Part shown: piece by piece, positions 53,429 to 63,820 of the stretch
How positions within the stretch are numbered: the stretch's first letter is position 1
Layout: each line of letters opens with the position of its first letter
DNA from: Nodularia spumigena CCY9414
Lineage (GTDB): Bacteria > Cyanobacteriota > Cyanobacteriia > Cyanobacteriales > Nostocaceae
Direction: 5' to 3'
DNA length: 64,000 bases
NCBI RefSeq assembly: GCF_000340565.2
Contig: NZ_CP007203.1
Location: forward strand, 5,184,855 to 5,248,854
Translations under genes and position numbers: made by a program
Notes under the pieces: model-generated
The model's database searches: none
What the model was told of the DNA's origin: nothing
The model's input: only the letters and a program-made list of their open reading frames with translations

Positions 53429-53894
53429 ATGTTAATTATTCCTCTAAAAAATTAAAAATTATAAAACCCAGATACAAGAGTAAATAGTTGGTCAATTAAA
53501 TTCACCTAAAATGCAAAAACTCTTTGAAACCTCTTACCTTTGTGTCCTTCGTCCCTTCTCCCTTGGCGCTAGCCTCTCCCTTTGGGAGAAGGGGAGACGC
53601 TAACGCGGTAAGCGAAGCTATGCCGTTGGCGAAGCCTCTCGTAGAGAAGGCTTTACGTGGTTCGTTTTTTCTTAATTTTGATTTTTGCCATCAAAAATCA
53701 TCCCAAAAAGTTAACTTCTTACCCAGAAGAATGTTACTGTAAAAAAAAAGTTCATTAAACTGAACTTTAGTATAGCCTAAGTGTAAGTACGGTTGCATAT
53801 TATCATGATTTATGAATAGTGAAAGCTATAATAAACAAAATATAGATAGTTTAGTCAATTTATGCAAGTAGCTGAGTAATTGACTGGGGTTCTC
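53429..53894. repeat. Repeat-rich spacer
   Basis: The stretch 53550-53660 consists of nested short palindromes (CCTCTCCCTTTGGGAGAAGG, GGGAGACGCTAACGCGG, GTTGGCGAAGCCTCTCG) of the family at 4180 and 23270. A 72-residue frame through it is an artefact of the repeats. The stretch 53700-53890 is AT-rich with no gene. Confidence 0.6.
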
Positions 53895-53930
53895 AGAGGA
53901 TGTTTGTGTAATATTGTGAAAACATCCTCT
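53895..53930 (+). promoter_or_regulatory. 11-bp stem hairpin in the gloB leader
   Basis: AGAGGATGTTT (53895-53905) pairs with AAACATCCTCT (53920-53930) over a 14-nt loop. It ends 32 bp before the gloB ATG. AGAGGATGTTT equals the left tip of the miniature element at 13312, so it may be a solo relic of that family instead of a regulatory stem. Confidence 0.5.
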
Positions 53931-53962
53931 AAGATAGCTAAAACACATGGGAGAAATAGGGA

Positions 53963-54736
53963 ATGCAGGTAATTCGTCTGGAAGCGCTCTCAGATAACTA
54001 CATATTCTTACTACACGATGAGGAACAAAATATTGCTGCTGTTGTTGATCCAGCAGAGGCTGAACCAGTATTAAAGAAGCTTGCAGAACTCCAAGCCGAG
54101 TTGGTAGCCATTTTCAACACTCATCACCATAATGATCATGTGGGTGGAAACAAAAAGTTAATCCAAGATTTCCCTAACTTGACAGTTTATGGAGGTGCGG
54201 AAGATCGGGGAAGAATTCCGGGACAACAGGTATTTTTGCAACAAGGCGATCGCATTCAATTTGGCGATCGCACCGCCGAAGTTTTCTTCATTCCTGGACA
54301 CACCCGCGCTCATATCGCTTACTACTTCTTCCCAGTAACATCTGACCAAACCGGAGAGTTATTCTGTGGTGATACCCTGTTTGCTGGCGGTTGTGGTCGC
54401 TTATTTGAAGGTACACCGACGCAAATGGTGGAATCTTTGGGTAAACTCCGCTCTCTCCCAGATCATACCCGTGTTTGGTGCGCCCACGAATACACTTTAA
54501 AGAATCTGCAATTTGCTCTGACTGTGGATAGCGAGAATACCGAATTACAAAGGCGCTACGAGGAAGTTAAAAACTATCGTAGTCGCCAAGAAGCTACTGT
54601 TCCTTCATTCTTGGGTGTGGAAAAGCTCACCAATCCGTTTTTACGTTGGGAACAACCATCATTACAGTTAGTGACCAAAAGTAGTGATCCAATACAAACT
54701 TTTGCTCGTTTACGGGGAATGAAAGATAGATTTTAG
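53963..54736 (+). CDS. gloB: Hydroxyacylglutathione hydrolase (glyoxalase II)
   Basis: GloB hydrolyses S-lactoylglutathione to lactate and glutathione in methylglyoxal detoxification. The protein is 257 residues, normal length. The metallo-beta-lactamase motif is [12 protein letters not shown] (residues ~51-62), followed by [31 protein letters not shown] and [15 protein letters not shown], which supply the two-metal ligands and the glutathione site. Confidence 0.95.
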   Translation: MQVIRLEALSDNYIFLLHDEEQNIAAVVDPAEAEPVLKKLAELQAELVAIFNTHHHNDHVGGNKKLIQDFPNLTVYGGAEDRGRIPGQQVFLQQGDRIQFGDRTAEVFFIPGHTRAHIAYYFFPVTSDQTGELFCGDTLFAGGCGRLFEGTPTQMVESLGKLRSLPDHTRVWCAHEYTLKNLQFALTVDSENTELQRRYEEVKNYRSRQEATVPSFLGVEKLTNPFLRWEQPSLQLVTKSSDPIQTFARLRGMKDRF

Positions 54737-55580
54737 TTAATATTTTGCACAACATATCTAAATACAACCCTTGTGGGAAGGGCAAAGATGCCCGTCCAGT
54801 TTGTGCAAATTGAATGCTCAACAGATGATCTGCTATATAAAACCTAGACAAAACTAGACTTTACTTTCTACTTCAACGGGAGCATGGGAGCAGTTATCCC
54901 TCAGTAGACTTTCACGCCTTAGCCAGACGCGATTGTGTTCCAATTAAGTTTCTGAAAAAGACTACCACCATCATTGCTTGGTTTTCGCGTCGGCAATAGT
55001 CTCAATTCAATACTTGATATCACCGTATTATATATCAAGTAGTTGATTTTTTCCTAAAATATATATTGATTTTTGTCAATATAAGTATAGTTTTGTCTAT
55101 GAAATTGTCAACTTAGGACTTGCTCTACAACAGAGTTTTTAAACAGCAAAATATTAGCACTATCGATATTTGATGGTCAATCATATCAGATATGCTGAAC
55201 ACAGTCATTTTACCCATATTCTCTTGTAAAGACAGTATAAATTGCATTTATAAGCATTCTCACCCGGATATAAATGGCTAATTTCAATAATTAAAACTTA
55301 TATTTTGGGAATTAAATGGGATTGATTGGATTTTAACTGCACATTTTTTCGCGATCGCTATCAAATCCTTATAATTTCTCCAAAATTCCTCCCTATGTGT
55401 ATATAATGCAAGCAAGCACTTACATTTGCTTGTAAGTAATTGCCTGATTCTGGATTTATTTCTGGAGATAAACCACAGTTCTTACACCAAATTACTAGAT
55501 ACAAATTTTAGATATACCCAAAAACTTAGAGATTTTCCAGCAAGCCAAATAGCCAATCAGTCTAAGATGAGAAAATAAAG
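54737..55580. other. 845-bp spacer upstream of the RND operon
   Basis: A repeat fragment (TTGTGGGAAGGGCAAAGATG, related to that at 61018) lies at 54770-54795. The rest is AT-rich with several runs such as ATATATTGATTTTTGTC. No regulator gene or convincing frame is present. It should contain the promoter of the RND genes. Confidence 0.5.
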
Positions 55581-57149
55581 ATGCACAATTCTGAATCCCT
55601 TGAATCTCAAGTTTCTGCGGAAACTGAAAAAAATGCTGTGACTGATTCCAGTCAGATTGAACAGCAAAAGCAAACATTGAAACCAAGTCAAAAGCGAAGT
55701 TGGGCATTAATTTTGGGCATAGTCCTGTTAATTGCCGGCGGTGGCTTTGGTTGGCGCTGGTGGCAAAATAGCTTTGCGGGTAATGCACCACCAGGCGATA
55801 GAGCTGCGGCTGGACAACCAATGGGAATTCCGGTGAAGTTAGCCACAGTAGAGACTGAAACCATAGAAGACAGTTCAGTAATTGGGGGCTTTTTAGAAGA
55901 TCCTGGCTCAGTAGAACTCAAGCCAGAAATTGACGGGCGGATCAATCAAATTTTATTTAAAGAAGGCGATCGCGTCCAAAAAGGACAAGTTATAATACGC
56001 CTGCAAAGTGCCGACACCCAAGCCCGCCTACGACAAGCCAAAGCATCATTAGACCGTACCCAAGCCCGACTAGCAGAACTCAAAGCAGGTACACGTCCCG
56101 AAGAAATAGCCCAAGCCAAAGCCAGATTAGTTCAAGCCGAAACTCGCCTAAAAAATGCCCAAGGGGGAGCGCGTCCCGAAGAAATAGCTCAGGCTGAAGC
56201 TCAAATTGAGGTAGCTAAATCTGATCTGGAATTAGCACAGTCAAGAGGTCAGCGATACCAACAATTAAGAACAGACGGTGCTGTTTCCCAAGACGAACTA
56301 GAAGGATATCTCGGAGAACAAAGAAGTGCTGAAGCTAGGCTACAAGAAGCTCAACGACGGCTCGACCAACTCCGCAAAAGCAGAAGCTCCGATATTGATG
56401 AACTAGCTGCGGCTGTAGAACTAGAAAAGCAAAATCTCAAACAACTAGAGAACGGTTCCCGCCCCGAAGAAATCGCCCAAGCCCGTTCTCAAGTGATGGA
56501 AGCCGCCGCCCAAGTCCAGGTAGCCCAAGCCCAACAGCAATACACAAATGTTGTCGCGCCTCTAACTGGTATTCTCGGTAATATTCCCGCAAAGGTAGGA
56601 GATTTTGTCAGTCAAGGAGACCCACTCACCACACTAAATAAAAATGAGACTTTGGAATTGAATTTATCTATCCCTTTCAGTGAAGTCGAAAGGTTGCGTG
56701 TAGGATTACCAGTACAAGTCCTAGATGCTGAAGGCAAACCAGCCGTCACAGGTAAAGTGAGTTTTATCTCGCCTAATATTAGTGTAAATACGCAGAATAT
56801 TTTAGCAAAAGCCACCTTTACTAATGCCAGAAACCAAATACTCAATCGCCTGAACGTCCAAGCCAAAGTCATCTGGGAGGAACGTCCAGGAATCTTAATT
56901 CCCACAGAAGCAATATCTCGCATGGGTGGACAAACTTTTGTATTTGTGGCCCAAGCGCCGGCAGAATCTAAAGCAGGAATGCCAAACCTCGTAGCTCAAC
57001 AAAAACCCGTTAAATTGGGAGCCATTCAAGGAAACGATTATCAAGTTCTCGAAGGACTCGAAGCTGGTGACAAAATTGTTATTGCTGGCATTCTCAATCT
57101 TACCAATGGTGCGCCCATCATGCCTGCACCAGAAGAAAAGGGTCAATAA
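55581..57149 (+). CDS. RND efflux periplasmic adaptor
   Basis: The protein is 522 residues, longer than AcrA-type adaptors (about 400). It has a cytoplasmic N terminus, one membrane anchor (WALILGIVLLIAGGGFGWRW, 41-60), a lipoyl half domain (DGRINQILFKEGDRVQKGQV) and a long coiled-coil hairpin (150-320). That hairpin contains RPEEIAQA three times (172-179, 198-205, 294-301). The beta-barrel part follows (NLSIPFSEVERLRVGLPVQV). It is the membrane-fusion partner of the pump gene 197 bp downstream. Confidence 0.9.
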   Translation: MHNSESLESQVSAETEKNAVTDSSQIEQQKQTLKPSQKRSWALILGIVLLIAGGGFGWRWWQNSFAGNAPPGDRAAAGQPMGIPVKLATVETETIEDSSVIGGFLEDPGSVELKPEIDGRINQILFKEGDRVQKGQVIIRLQSADTQARLRQAKASLDRTQARLAELKAGTRPEEIAQAKARLVQAETRLKNAQGGARPEEIAQAEAQIEVAKSDLELAQSRGQRYQQLRTDGAVSQDELEGYLGEQRSAEARLQEAQRRLDQLRKSRSSDIDELAAAVELEKQNLKQLENGSRPEEIAQARSQVMEAAAQVQVAQAQQQYTNVVAPLTGILGNIPAKVGDFVSQGDPLTTLNKNETLELNLSIPFSEVERLRVGLPVQVLDAEGKPAVTGKVSFISPNISVNTQNILAKATFTNARNQILNRLNVQAKVIWEERPGILIPTEAISRMGGQTFVFVAQAPAESKAGMPNLVAQQKPVKLGAIQGNDYQVLEGLEAGDKIVIAGILNLTNGAPIMPAPEEKGQ

Positions 57150-57346
57150 AAGTAAAGTGCTGAGTATGAAGGATGCGAAGGTCATACAATTTTAGATTTT
57201 GGATTTTGGATTTTGGATTTTGGATTTTGGATTTACCCCACAGATAAATCTAGAGGCTTGTACTACTAAGGAAGTATTTTCAGAATAATCTTCCTAGTTC
57301 CTAGTTCCTAGTCCCTAGTCCCCACTTGCCACTCCCCAATTTTCTT

Positions 57347-60300
57347 ATGTTTATTGATTTTTTTATTAAAAGACCAGTCTTTTCTACGGTTTGTGCATTT
57401 ATTGTGCTGTTGTTGGGATTGATTTGTCTTCCCACATTGCCTATCGCTCGTTTCCCAAATATTGCCCCTACTCAAATCAACGTCACCGCCAACTTTAGCG
57501 GCGCTAGTGCTGAGGATGTCGAAAGCGGTGTGACAAACATCTTAGAACGACAAATCAACGGTATTCAAGGTATCCGCTACATTACTTCCAGTAGTAGTAA
57601 TGATGGTTCTACTAATATTACAGCTACCTTTGATTCATCCCGAAATCCCGATATTGCGGCTGTAGATGTGCAGAACCGGGTTTCCGTTGCCCAACCACAA
57701 CTGCCAGAATCTGTACAACGCACGGGGGTGAGAGTCTCAAAACAGTCTAATAATATACTCTTAGCCATTGGTTTATTTGCGGAAAATAATGAATACGACA
57801 ATATATTTTTAAGCAACTATGCCGACCTTTACATAGCAGATGCCTTAAAAAGAGTCAAAGGTGTTGGTGATGTGAGAATCTTTGGCGAACGTCGTTATGC
57901 AATGCGTCTCTGGTTAGATCCCAATCGCCTTGCAGGTCGGGGGCTAACGACTGCGGATGTAGCCAATGCCCTATCGGAACAAAATTTGCAGGTTGGTGCA
58001 GGCAGAATTGGTCAAGAACCTGCGCCTGAAGGACAAAGATATCAAATTGATGTCCGTGCTGTCAGTAGACTTACCGAACCATCGGAGTTTGAGGAAATTG
58101 TCCTGAGAACTAACGATGATGGCACTTTAATCAAGCTCAAAGATGTGGGGAGAGCCGAACTGGGCGCAGAAAATTATAACTCATTTTTGCGATATCGCGC
58201 CAAAGATGCGGTAGGTTTGGGTATTTATCAGCTTCCTGGGAGTAATGCCTTAGATGTGGCGCGGGGAGTGAGGGAAGAAATGGCACGACTGGCTCCCAAT
58301 TTCCCGCCGGGATTGCAGTATGAGGTAGCTTTTGACACGACACGCTTTGTGGAAGAGTCGATGTCAGAAGTAGTCAAGACTCTCATTACCGCAATTATAC
58401 TGGTTGTAATTGTGATTTTTGTCTTCTTGCAAGATTGGCGCACTACTTTAATTCCCGCCCTGACTGTTCCTTTGTCTCTGATTGGAACATTTATTTTTGC
58501 GAGACTTTTTGGCTTTTCTATTAATAGTTTGACTTTATTTGGTCTGACGTTAGCATCTGGGATGGTGGTAGACGACGCGATTGTGGTCGTTGAGCAAATC
58601 AGCCGTTTTATTAAAGATAAAGGCATGAGTCCTCGCCGAGCCGCTAGTGAGTCAATGGCGGAATTATTTGGTGCAGTGATTGCGACTTCCTTGGTGCTGA
58701 TGGCGGTATTTGTTCCCGTGGCGTTTTTTCCGGGAACCACAGGCGCACTTTATCGGCAATTTGCCCTGACTATCGCCTTTTCGATTGTGATTTCTACTTT
58801 TTTGGCTTTGACTCTGACACCTTCTTTGTGTGCCTTGCTGCTACGTCCAGGACAGCAAACTACAGGCTGGTTGGGTCGGTTTTTTGATCGAGTTAATCAG
58901 GTACTTGATTCGGTACAAAGAAGTTATGAGCGATCGCTTAATTTCCTAGTCCGCTTCAAAAATATTATTATTGGACTATTCATCGTCTCCTTGGGAATGA
59001 CGGCTTGGTTGTATATTACAGTACCTACAGCCTTTCTCCCAGAAGAAGACGAAGGCTTTTTTATTACCCTGCTCCAAGGACCCCAAGGAGTTTCCCTGCA
59101 ATATACCAGTGATGTCATGGCACAGGTAGAAAAAGAAATCTTGCAAATTCCTGAAGTAGTGGGAACCTTTGCCGTTGGCGGTTTTAGTTTCAGTGGTAAT
59201 ACTGCCAACAACGGTATTATATTTACCACTTTAAAACCTTGGGCAGAACGTTCACGACCAGACCAAGCAGTACAGGCGATTATTGGTAAGTTACGCGGAA
59301 AATTATTCGCCATCCCAGAAGCCAGAATCTTTCCTGTAAATCCACCACCTATTCAGGGCTTAGGTAACTTTGGCGGCTTCAATTTTCAACTGCAAGACCG
59401 TAGAGGCAATAGTGGCTTAGACACTTTGGTACAATCAATGGGTCAATTACTTGGTCGCGCCAACCAAACACCAGGATTACAAGCTGTATTTAGTACTTTT
59501 GCCGCAGAAACACCACAATTACTAGTAGAAGTAGATCGCAATAGAGCTAAAGCACTACAAGTTTCCATAGATGATATCTTCCGGACTCTCCAAACCGCTT
59601 TGGGTTCTCAATATGTAAATGATTTCAACCTCCAGCAGCGTAATTACAGGGTGTACGTCCAAGCAGACCAACAGTTTCGCTCTAACCCCAAAGATATTGG
59701 TCAACTATCTGTTCGTTCTCAAACCAATCGCATGATTCCTTTGAGAAACTTAATTACAACTACTTCTATTGTGGGGGCGCAAACAATTAATCACTATAAT
59801 CTATTTCGCTCCATTGAAATCAATGGTTCTGCTGCTCCCGGCTTTAGTTCTGGAGATGCTATTAAGGCAATGGAACAGTTAGCTCAAGAAGTTTTACCAC
59901 CTATTTTCGGTTATGAATGGTCAGGAACTGCATTAGAAGAAATAGAATCTGGCGGTTTAGCACCGATTATCTTTGGTTTAGGAATTGTTTTTGTCTTTTT
60001 AGTCCTAGCGGCTCAGTATGAGAACTACATAGACCCCTTAATTATCCTCTTAGCAGTGCCTTTAGCAATTTTTGGCGCACTTGTAGCCCAATCAATGCGA
60101 GGATTTGCTAATGATGTGTACTGTCAAATCGGTCTAGTGATGTTGATTGGTTTGGCTAGTAAGAATGCTATTTTGATTGTAGAATTTGCTAACCAATTGC
60201 GGGAGCAAGGGCTTTCCATTACTAAAGCGGCTGTGGAAGCTGCACAAGAGCGTTTACGCCCAATTTTGATGACCGCATTTTCTACACTGCTCGGTATTTT

Positions 60301-60520
60301 CCCCTTAACAATAGCCACAGGTGCAGGTGCAGGAAGTCGCCAGTCCTTGGGAACAACCGTATTTGGTGGGATGTTAATCGCTACCTTTTTAAGTTTGTTT
60401 GTCGTGCCAATTTTGTATATTGTAATTAAAACAACTACAGAAAGCTTATTCAAACCAAATCGCCATCAAATGCAACTAGATAGAGAAACTGCTACATATT
60501 CGTCAAAACATGATGAATAA
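57347..60520 (+). CDS. RND multidrug efflux pump (AcrB/HAE1 family)
   Basis: From the ATG at 57347 the protein is 1057 residues with 12 predicted transmembrane helices and two large periplasmic loops. Start: MFIDFFIKRPVFSTVCAFIV. The proton-relay pair is in TM4 (ASGMVVDDAIVVVEQISRF). The second half repeats the fold (GLVMLIGLASKNAILIVEFA). It works with the adaptor upstream and an outer-membrane channel encoded elsewhere. Substrates are unknown. The TTG at 57326 is a weaker start. Confidence 0.93.
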   Translation: MFIDFFIKRPVFSTVCAFIVLLLGLICLPTLPIARFPNIAPTQINVTANFSGASAEDVESGVTNILERQINGIQGIRYITSSSSNDGSTNITATFDSSRNPDIAAVDVQNRVSVAQPQLPESVQRTGVRVSKQSNNILLAIGLFAENNEYDNIFLSNYADLYIADALKRVKGVGDVRIFGERRYAMRLWLDPNRLAGRGLTTADVANALSEQNLQVGAGRIGQEPAPEGQRYQIDVRAVSRLTEPSEFEEIVLRTNDDGTLIKLKDVGRAELGAENYNSFLRYRAKDAVGLGIYQLPGSNALDVARGVREEMARLAPNFPPGLQYEVAFDTTRFVEESMSEVVKTLITAIILVVIVIFVFLQDWRTTLIPALTVPLSLIGTFIFARLFGFSINSLTLFGLTLASGMVVDDAIVVVEQISRFIKDKGMSPRRAASESMAELFGAVIATSLVLMAVFVPVAFFPGTTGALYRQFALTIAFSIVISTFLALTLTPSLCALLLRPGQQTTGWLGRFFDRVNQVLDSVQRSYERSLNFLVRFKNIIIGLFIVSLGMTAWLYITVPTAFLPEEDEGFFITLLQGPQGVSLQYTSDVMAQVEKEILQIPEVVGTFAVGGFSFSGNTANNGIIFTTLKPWAERSRPDQAVQAIIGKLRGKLFAIPEARIFPVNPPPIQGLGNFGGFNFQLQDRRGNSGLDTLVQSMGQLLGRANQTPGLQAVFSTFAAETPQLLVEVDRNRAKALQVSIDDIFRTLQTALGSQYVNDFNLQQRNYRVYVQADQQFRSNPKDIGQLSVRSQTNRMIPLRNLITTTSIVGAQTINHYNLFRSIEINGSAAPGFSSGDAIKAMEQLAQEVLPPIFGYEWSGTALEEIESGGLAPIIFGLGIVFVFLVLAAQYENYIDPLIILLAVPLAIFGALVAQSMRGFANDVYCQIGLVMLIGLASKNAILIVEFANQLREQGLSITKAAVEAAQERLRPILMTAFSTLLGIFPLTIATGAGAGSRQSLGTTVFGGMLIATFLSLFVVPILYIVIKTTTESLFKPNRHQMQLDRETATYSSKHDE

Positions 60521-60542
60521 AACCCCACGCCGCAAGGCGGAA

Positions 60543-60577
60543 GTCAAAAGTCAAAAGTCAAAAGTCAAAAGTCAAAA
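60543..60577. repeat. Heptamer array GTCAAAA x5 after the RND pump
   Basis: Five exact copies of GTCAAAA begin 23 bp after the stop codon, preceded by GCGGAA, the same context as the array at 43132. Confidence 0.92.
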
Positions 60578-60713
60578 AGCTCTGGAGTGATTTAATCATT
60601 TGTGTGTAAACTTTAGTCGTAAGCGAGGAGGGAAGAGGTTTTTTTATAAAAATTTTCTCTCTGCGCCTCTGCGCCTCTGCGTGCAATCAATATCAACTTT
60701 CAACTAGAAACTA

Positions 60714-60989
60714 ATGGAGATATTTGAAGTCATAGAAGACACCATCACCAAACCACCAATTCCCCATGAACCACACAAGCAATCATTAAAAGCTTGGGCG
60801 ATGTATTGTTTACGGGATAAAGGGTTTAAAGTAGTATATGCCCAAAATGCCGACTTTGCCATTGAACCCAAGGGACAGGAAAAGGTGTATTTTAAAGTTA
60901 CTAATAATGCAGAAGATGTAGATAATTCTACTAACTGGATAGTTTGGGACAGTGCAACCAAAAACGTTAGCCTAATTCGACCTGAATAG
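60714..60989 (+). CDS. Small conserved hypothetical protein
   Basis: The protein is 91 residues and not recognised. It is acidic at the start (MEIFEVIEDTITKPPIPHEP), then has SLKAWAMYCLRDKGFKVVYA and a beta-rich end with DFAIEPKGQEKVYFKVTNNA. The layout, a helix followed by strands with a basic patch, faintly recalls small nuclease-like or nucleic-acid-binding folds, but no catalytic motif is clear. Confidence 0.65.
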   Translation: MEIFEVIEDTITKPPIPHEPHKQSLKAWAMYCLRDKGFKVVYAQNADFAIEPKGQEKVYFKVTNNAEDVDNSTNWIVWDSATKNVSLIRPE

Positions 60990-61137
60990 GATAAGCTGAA
61001 CATTCTATCATATAACTCTTGTGGGGGAGGGCAAGGACTGCCCGCCCTTGATGTGCAAATTCAAAGTAGAACAGCTGATGACATTTCTTTTTTGAGTCAG
61101 GTTTCGTTTAATGCTATCTGTGTTTTTTGCATAAGGT

Positions 61138-61863
61138 TTAGGCTTGCTTTTCAAATATCATTAAGTGCTGCTGAGGTAACAAGTTTTTGGTTTCTCGCCA
61201 AACTAAACCCACAGCTTGCATTTCTTTACGGACTTGCTTTTGAGTCATTTTGTGCAAACGTTTAATCATAATCAAGGGATTTTCGCCCCGATATTCCACC
61301 AGCACTACTTTACCTCCTGGTTTCAAGGCTTTGACAATTCCTGTCATCACTTCTTGGGGATATTCTAACTCGTGGTAAGCATCCACCATTAGCGCTAAAT
61401 CAACACTTGCATCTGGCAGGTTGGGGTTGGTGAGAGTTGCTAAAATTGGTTCAACGTTGCTAATATTTTTCTCTTGTTGGAAAAAGTTAATAATCTCTAG
61501 CATTTCTGGTTGAATATCTACAGCTAACACCTTTCCATCTGTTAATAATGGTGCAATGCGAAAGCTGAGATATCCTGTACCTGCGCCAATATCGGCCACT
61601 ACATTATCGGGTTGTAAGTTCAGCGCACTGACTATTTTACTGGGCTGTTCTTTTACTTCGCGCCTCGGTCTTTCTAACCAACCTGCGCCTGTGTGTCCCA
61701 TGACTTTGGCTATTTCTCTCCCCATGTAGTATTTTCCGATACCGTCTGAACTGGGGTGAGTGCGCTGTTGATAAGTATTATCGGAGAGGGTAGCGGCGTT
61801 TGCTGTGGTGATGGGGGTAAATAAGAAGTTTAACAGTAGGAGGAGGATGGTGATCAGTTTCAT
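61138..61863 (-). CDS. Exported class I SAM-dependent methyltransferase
   Basis: The protein is 241 residues. A signal peptide is at the start (KLITILLLLLNFLFTPITTA). The Rossmann domain follows: NVVADIGAGTGYLSFRIAPL, VLAVDIQPEMLEII, DLALMVDAYHELEYP and GGKVVLVEYRGENP. An exported methyltransferase is unusual because the cofactor is cytosolic. Substrate is unknown. Confidence 0.85.
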   Translation of the reverse strand: MKLITILLLLLNFLFTPITTANAATLSDNTYQQRTHPSSDGIGKYYMGREIAKVMGHTGAGWLERPRREVKEQPSKIVSALNLQPDNVVADIGAGTGYLSFRIAPLLTDGKVLAVDIQPEMLEIINFFQQEKNISNVEPILATLTNPNLPDASVDLALMVDAYHELEYPQEVMTGIVKALKPGGKVVLVEYRGENPLIMIKRLHKMTQKQVRKEMQAVGLVWRETKNLLPQQHLMIFEKQA

Positions 61864-61946
61864 TTTTTAAACGCAAAGGTACGCTGAGGTTAACGCATTC
61901 GCCGTTAGGCGTTCCCGGAGGGTAGGTGCGCGGAGGTTTTATGAGT

Positions 61947-63518
61947 TTAAATCACAAATGGTTGAATTTGAGGGGTTTGCCATTCTTCGCCTACGCGATC
62001 GGCTACTAGGGGTGTGACAATGAATTTGGGTGGAGTACCAGCTTTAACTTCAATTTTTACGCAGGAGTAAGGTAGATGTTTGTGGGGTTTTTTTCCATTG
62101 CGACCGAAAAATAGTAAGGACTCGGCTACTTTTCGCTGGGGATGACCAGGAAGTTCTGTAAAAATTTCTATTAATTCGTTGCCTTCTCGACGTTGACGGC
62201 GGGGATAATGACCACTGCCACCAGAGATGATACAATTAATATGAGAATCGGCGTATCCTGTGTCGCCTGTGCGAATATGTTCTAAGCAGTGGGCGTGTCC
62301 GTTGAAGATTATATCGACTATGGAACGGTCTTTTGTTTGGGAACCAAGGGTTTTCGCTACCTGTTCAAATACCCAGCGTAGCCGATGACGAACTGCTAAG
62401 GTTTGGGCTTGATTCCATTTTGTGGCTTCTGTAACGTAGGGTGGATGGTGAAAGAAGATGATTCTTCCCCGCACTTCTGAACTGTTCCAAGATTCTATGA
62501 GTCGGTTTTTTAACCAATTCAGTTGCTCAAAATCGATAATATCTGTGGCGTTTGATGCTAGTTGTTTTTCAATGTCAATTTTAATTTCGTTGATTTGCTC
62601 TAATTTGGCATTGAGGTAATCAATTTGTTCCGCTTCGGCGGGTTTTTCGGGGTTGAGTCGATCGCAGGTTGCTAAAATCTGCTCTTCTTCTTGGTCTATG
62701 ACTTGGCGACGTTGCTGCAATTCCCGGCGGTTGATTTCCCCTTCTGGAGTTTCTGGTAAGGGGGATGGTTTATTAAAGGTGTTGGAATCTAAGGCGAAAA
62801 AGTCGATACCGCCATAACGAAAGGTGTAATAGCGGTTGGGTAAACGGGTGAATTTTCCAGGTTGATAACGCATACACCGCCCCCCGCCAATTATAGCAGT
62901 GTAATGTTGATCTAAATGACGTTGTAATTCTTTTGGGGAGGCGATCGCTGCTGTGTAATCAAGAAATGCTCTGGCATAAGCATCACCTTTATTTGATCCA
63001 TGCCAACCAATTTCTAGGTCTTTGTACCGCAGGAAACGACGCAACGGCCGGGTGCTTCCTGTAAATAAACGATACATCAATGGCACGTCATAGTAATCGT
63101 GATTGCCTGGGACTGCTAAAAATGGCAGATTGAATAACATTCGGTCATAGGCAATGTTTTCGGGTTGGTCTCCGCCTACGAGAAATTCCCGATAGGGTTG
63201 AATAAAGTTTTTATCATAATACTCGTGGGAACCCACTGCATAAATTACGTCGCCGGTATGTAAGACAAAACCGCAATCTTCTTTATGGGGAAGCATTAAT
63301 TCTGCTACTTTGCGTTGGGGATGGTATCCGTAAAGCGATGTTGTTCCTGTGTCACCAATTACCATAAAGGAAAATTCAGGATTATCCTCTTTACCATCAT
63401 CAATTACCATGCTGGTTTGGTCGATTCCCTGAGAAACTATCTGCGGATGAAGCCACCGCACTCTTTGCTTCATTTTGTGGATTTTCTCGGAAATCGATGG
63501 TTCGGAAATTAATTTCAT
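61947..63518 (-). CDS. Calcineurin-like metallophosphoesterase
   Basis: The protein is 523 residues. Two-metal motifs in order: FSFMVIGDTGTTS (Asp), VLHTGDVIYAVGSHEYYD, VPGNHDYYD, IIFFHHPPY and IIFNGHAHCLEH. Between the third and fourth is an unusual ~190-residue insert with a Glu/Gln-rich coiled coil (REGEINRRELQQRR-like region near residue 265). It has no signal peptide. Substrate is unknown; a phosphatase or nuclease is possible. Confidence 0.88.
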   Translation of the reverse strand: MKLISEPSISEKIHKMKQRVRWLHPQIVSQGIDQTSMVIDDGKEDNPEFSFMVIGDTGTTSLYGYHPQRKVAELMLPHKEDCGFVLHTGDVIYAVGSHEYYDKNFIQPYREFLVGGDQPENIAYDRMLFNLPFLAVPGNHDYYDVPLMYRLFTGSTRPLRRFLRYKDLEIGWHGSNKGDAYARAFLDYTAAIASPKELQRHLDQHYTAIIGGGRCMRYQPGKFTRLPNRYYTFRYGGIDFFALDSNTFNKPSPLPETPEGEINRRELQQRRQVIDQEEEQILATCDRLNPEKPAEAEQIDYLNAKLEQINEIKIDIEKQLASNATDIIDFEQLNWLKNRLIESWNSSEVRGRIIFFHHPPYVTEATKWNQAQTLAVRHRLRWVFEQVAKTLGSQTKDRSIVDIIFNGHAHCLEHIRTGDTGYADSHINCIISGGSGHYPRRQRREGNELIEIFTELPGHPQRKVAESLLFFGRNGKKPHKHLPYSCVKIEVKAGTPPKFIVTPLVADRVGEEWQTPQIQPFVI

Positions 63519-63820
63519 CTGTAATTTTCCTGGAGTTTAAGTTTTTTTGTATGACAGCAATTTCAGGAAATAAACTAACCACAGAGACGCAGTGAGTCCA
63601 GTGCTGCGGGAGGGTTTCCCTCCGCAGGCAACTGGCGAACCCGGAGGGATGACACAGAGTTATGAGTGTTTTAGAGGTTTTTTGCCTTCGGTGGTTGAGT
63701 GTTTTTTTGTTTGTCAGTCCTTTATTTACTGAATTTGCTCTCAATAGTGCCACGATCGCTTGCGCGGTTCTGGCAGTTTGCGTAAAAATAAGAGTTAGGA
63801 TGCCTTAATTTATCTTAACA
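63519..63820. other. Spacer with repeat block
   Basis: ACCACAGAGACGCAGTGAG and GGAGGGTTTCCCTCCGCAGG (63609-63628) form small palindromes of a dispersed family. A 117-residue minus frame through the area, overlapping the phosphoesterase, is an artefact. The end of the gap should hold the promoter of the next gene. Confidence 0.5.

Noticed and set aside
53524-53742. A 72-residue plus-strand gene
   Set aside because: It runs through nested palindromic repeats (CTCTCCCTTTGGGAG) and has no real start.
63400-63753. A 117-residue minus-strand gene
   Set aside because: It overlaps the start of the metallophosphoesterase in another frame and crosses a dispersed repeat.
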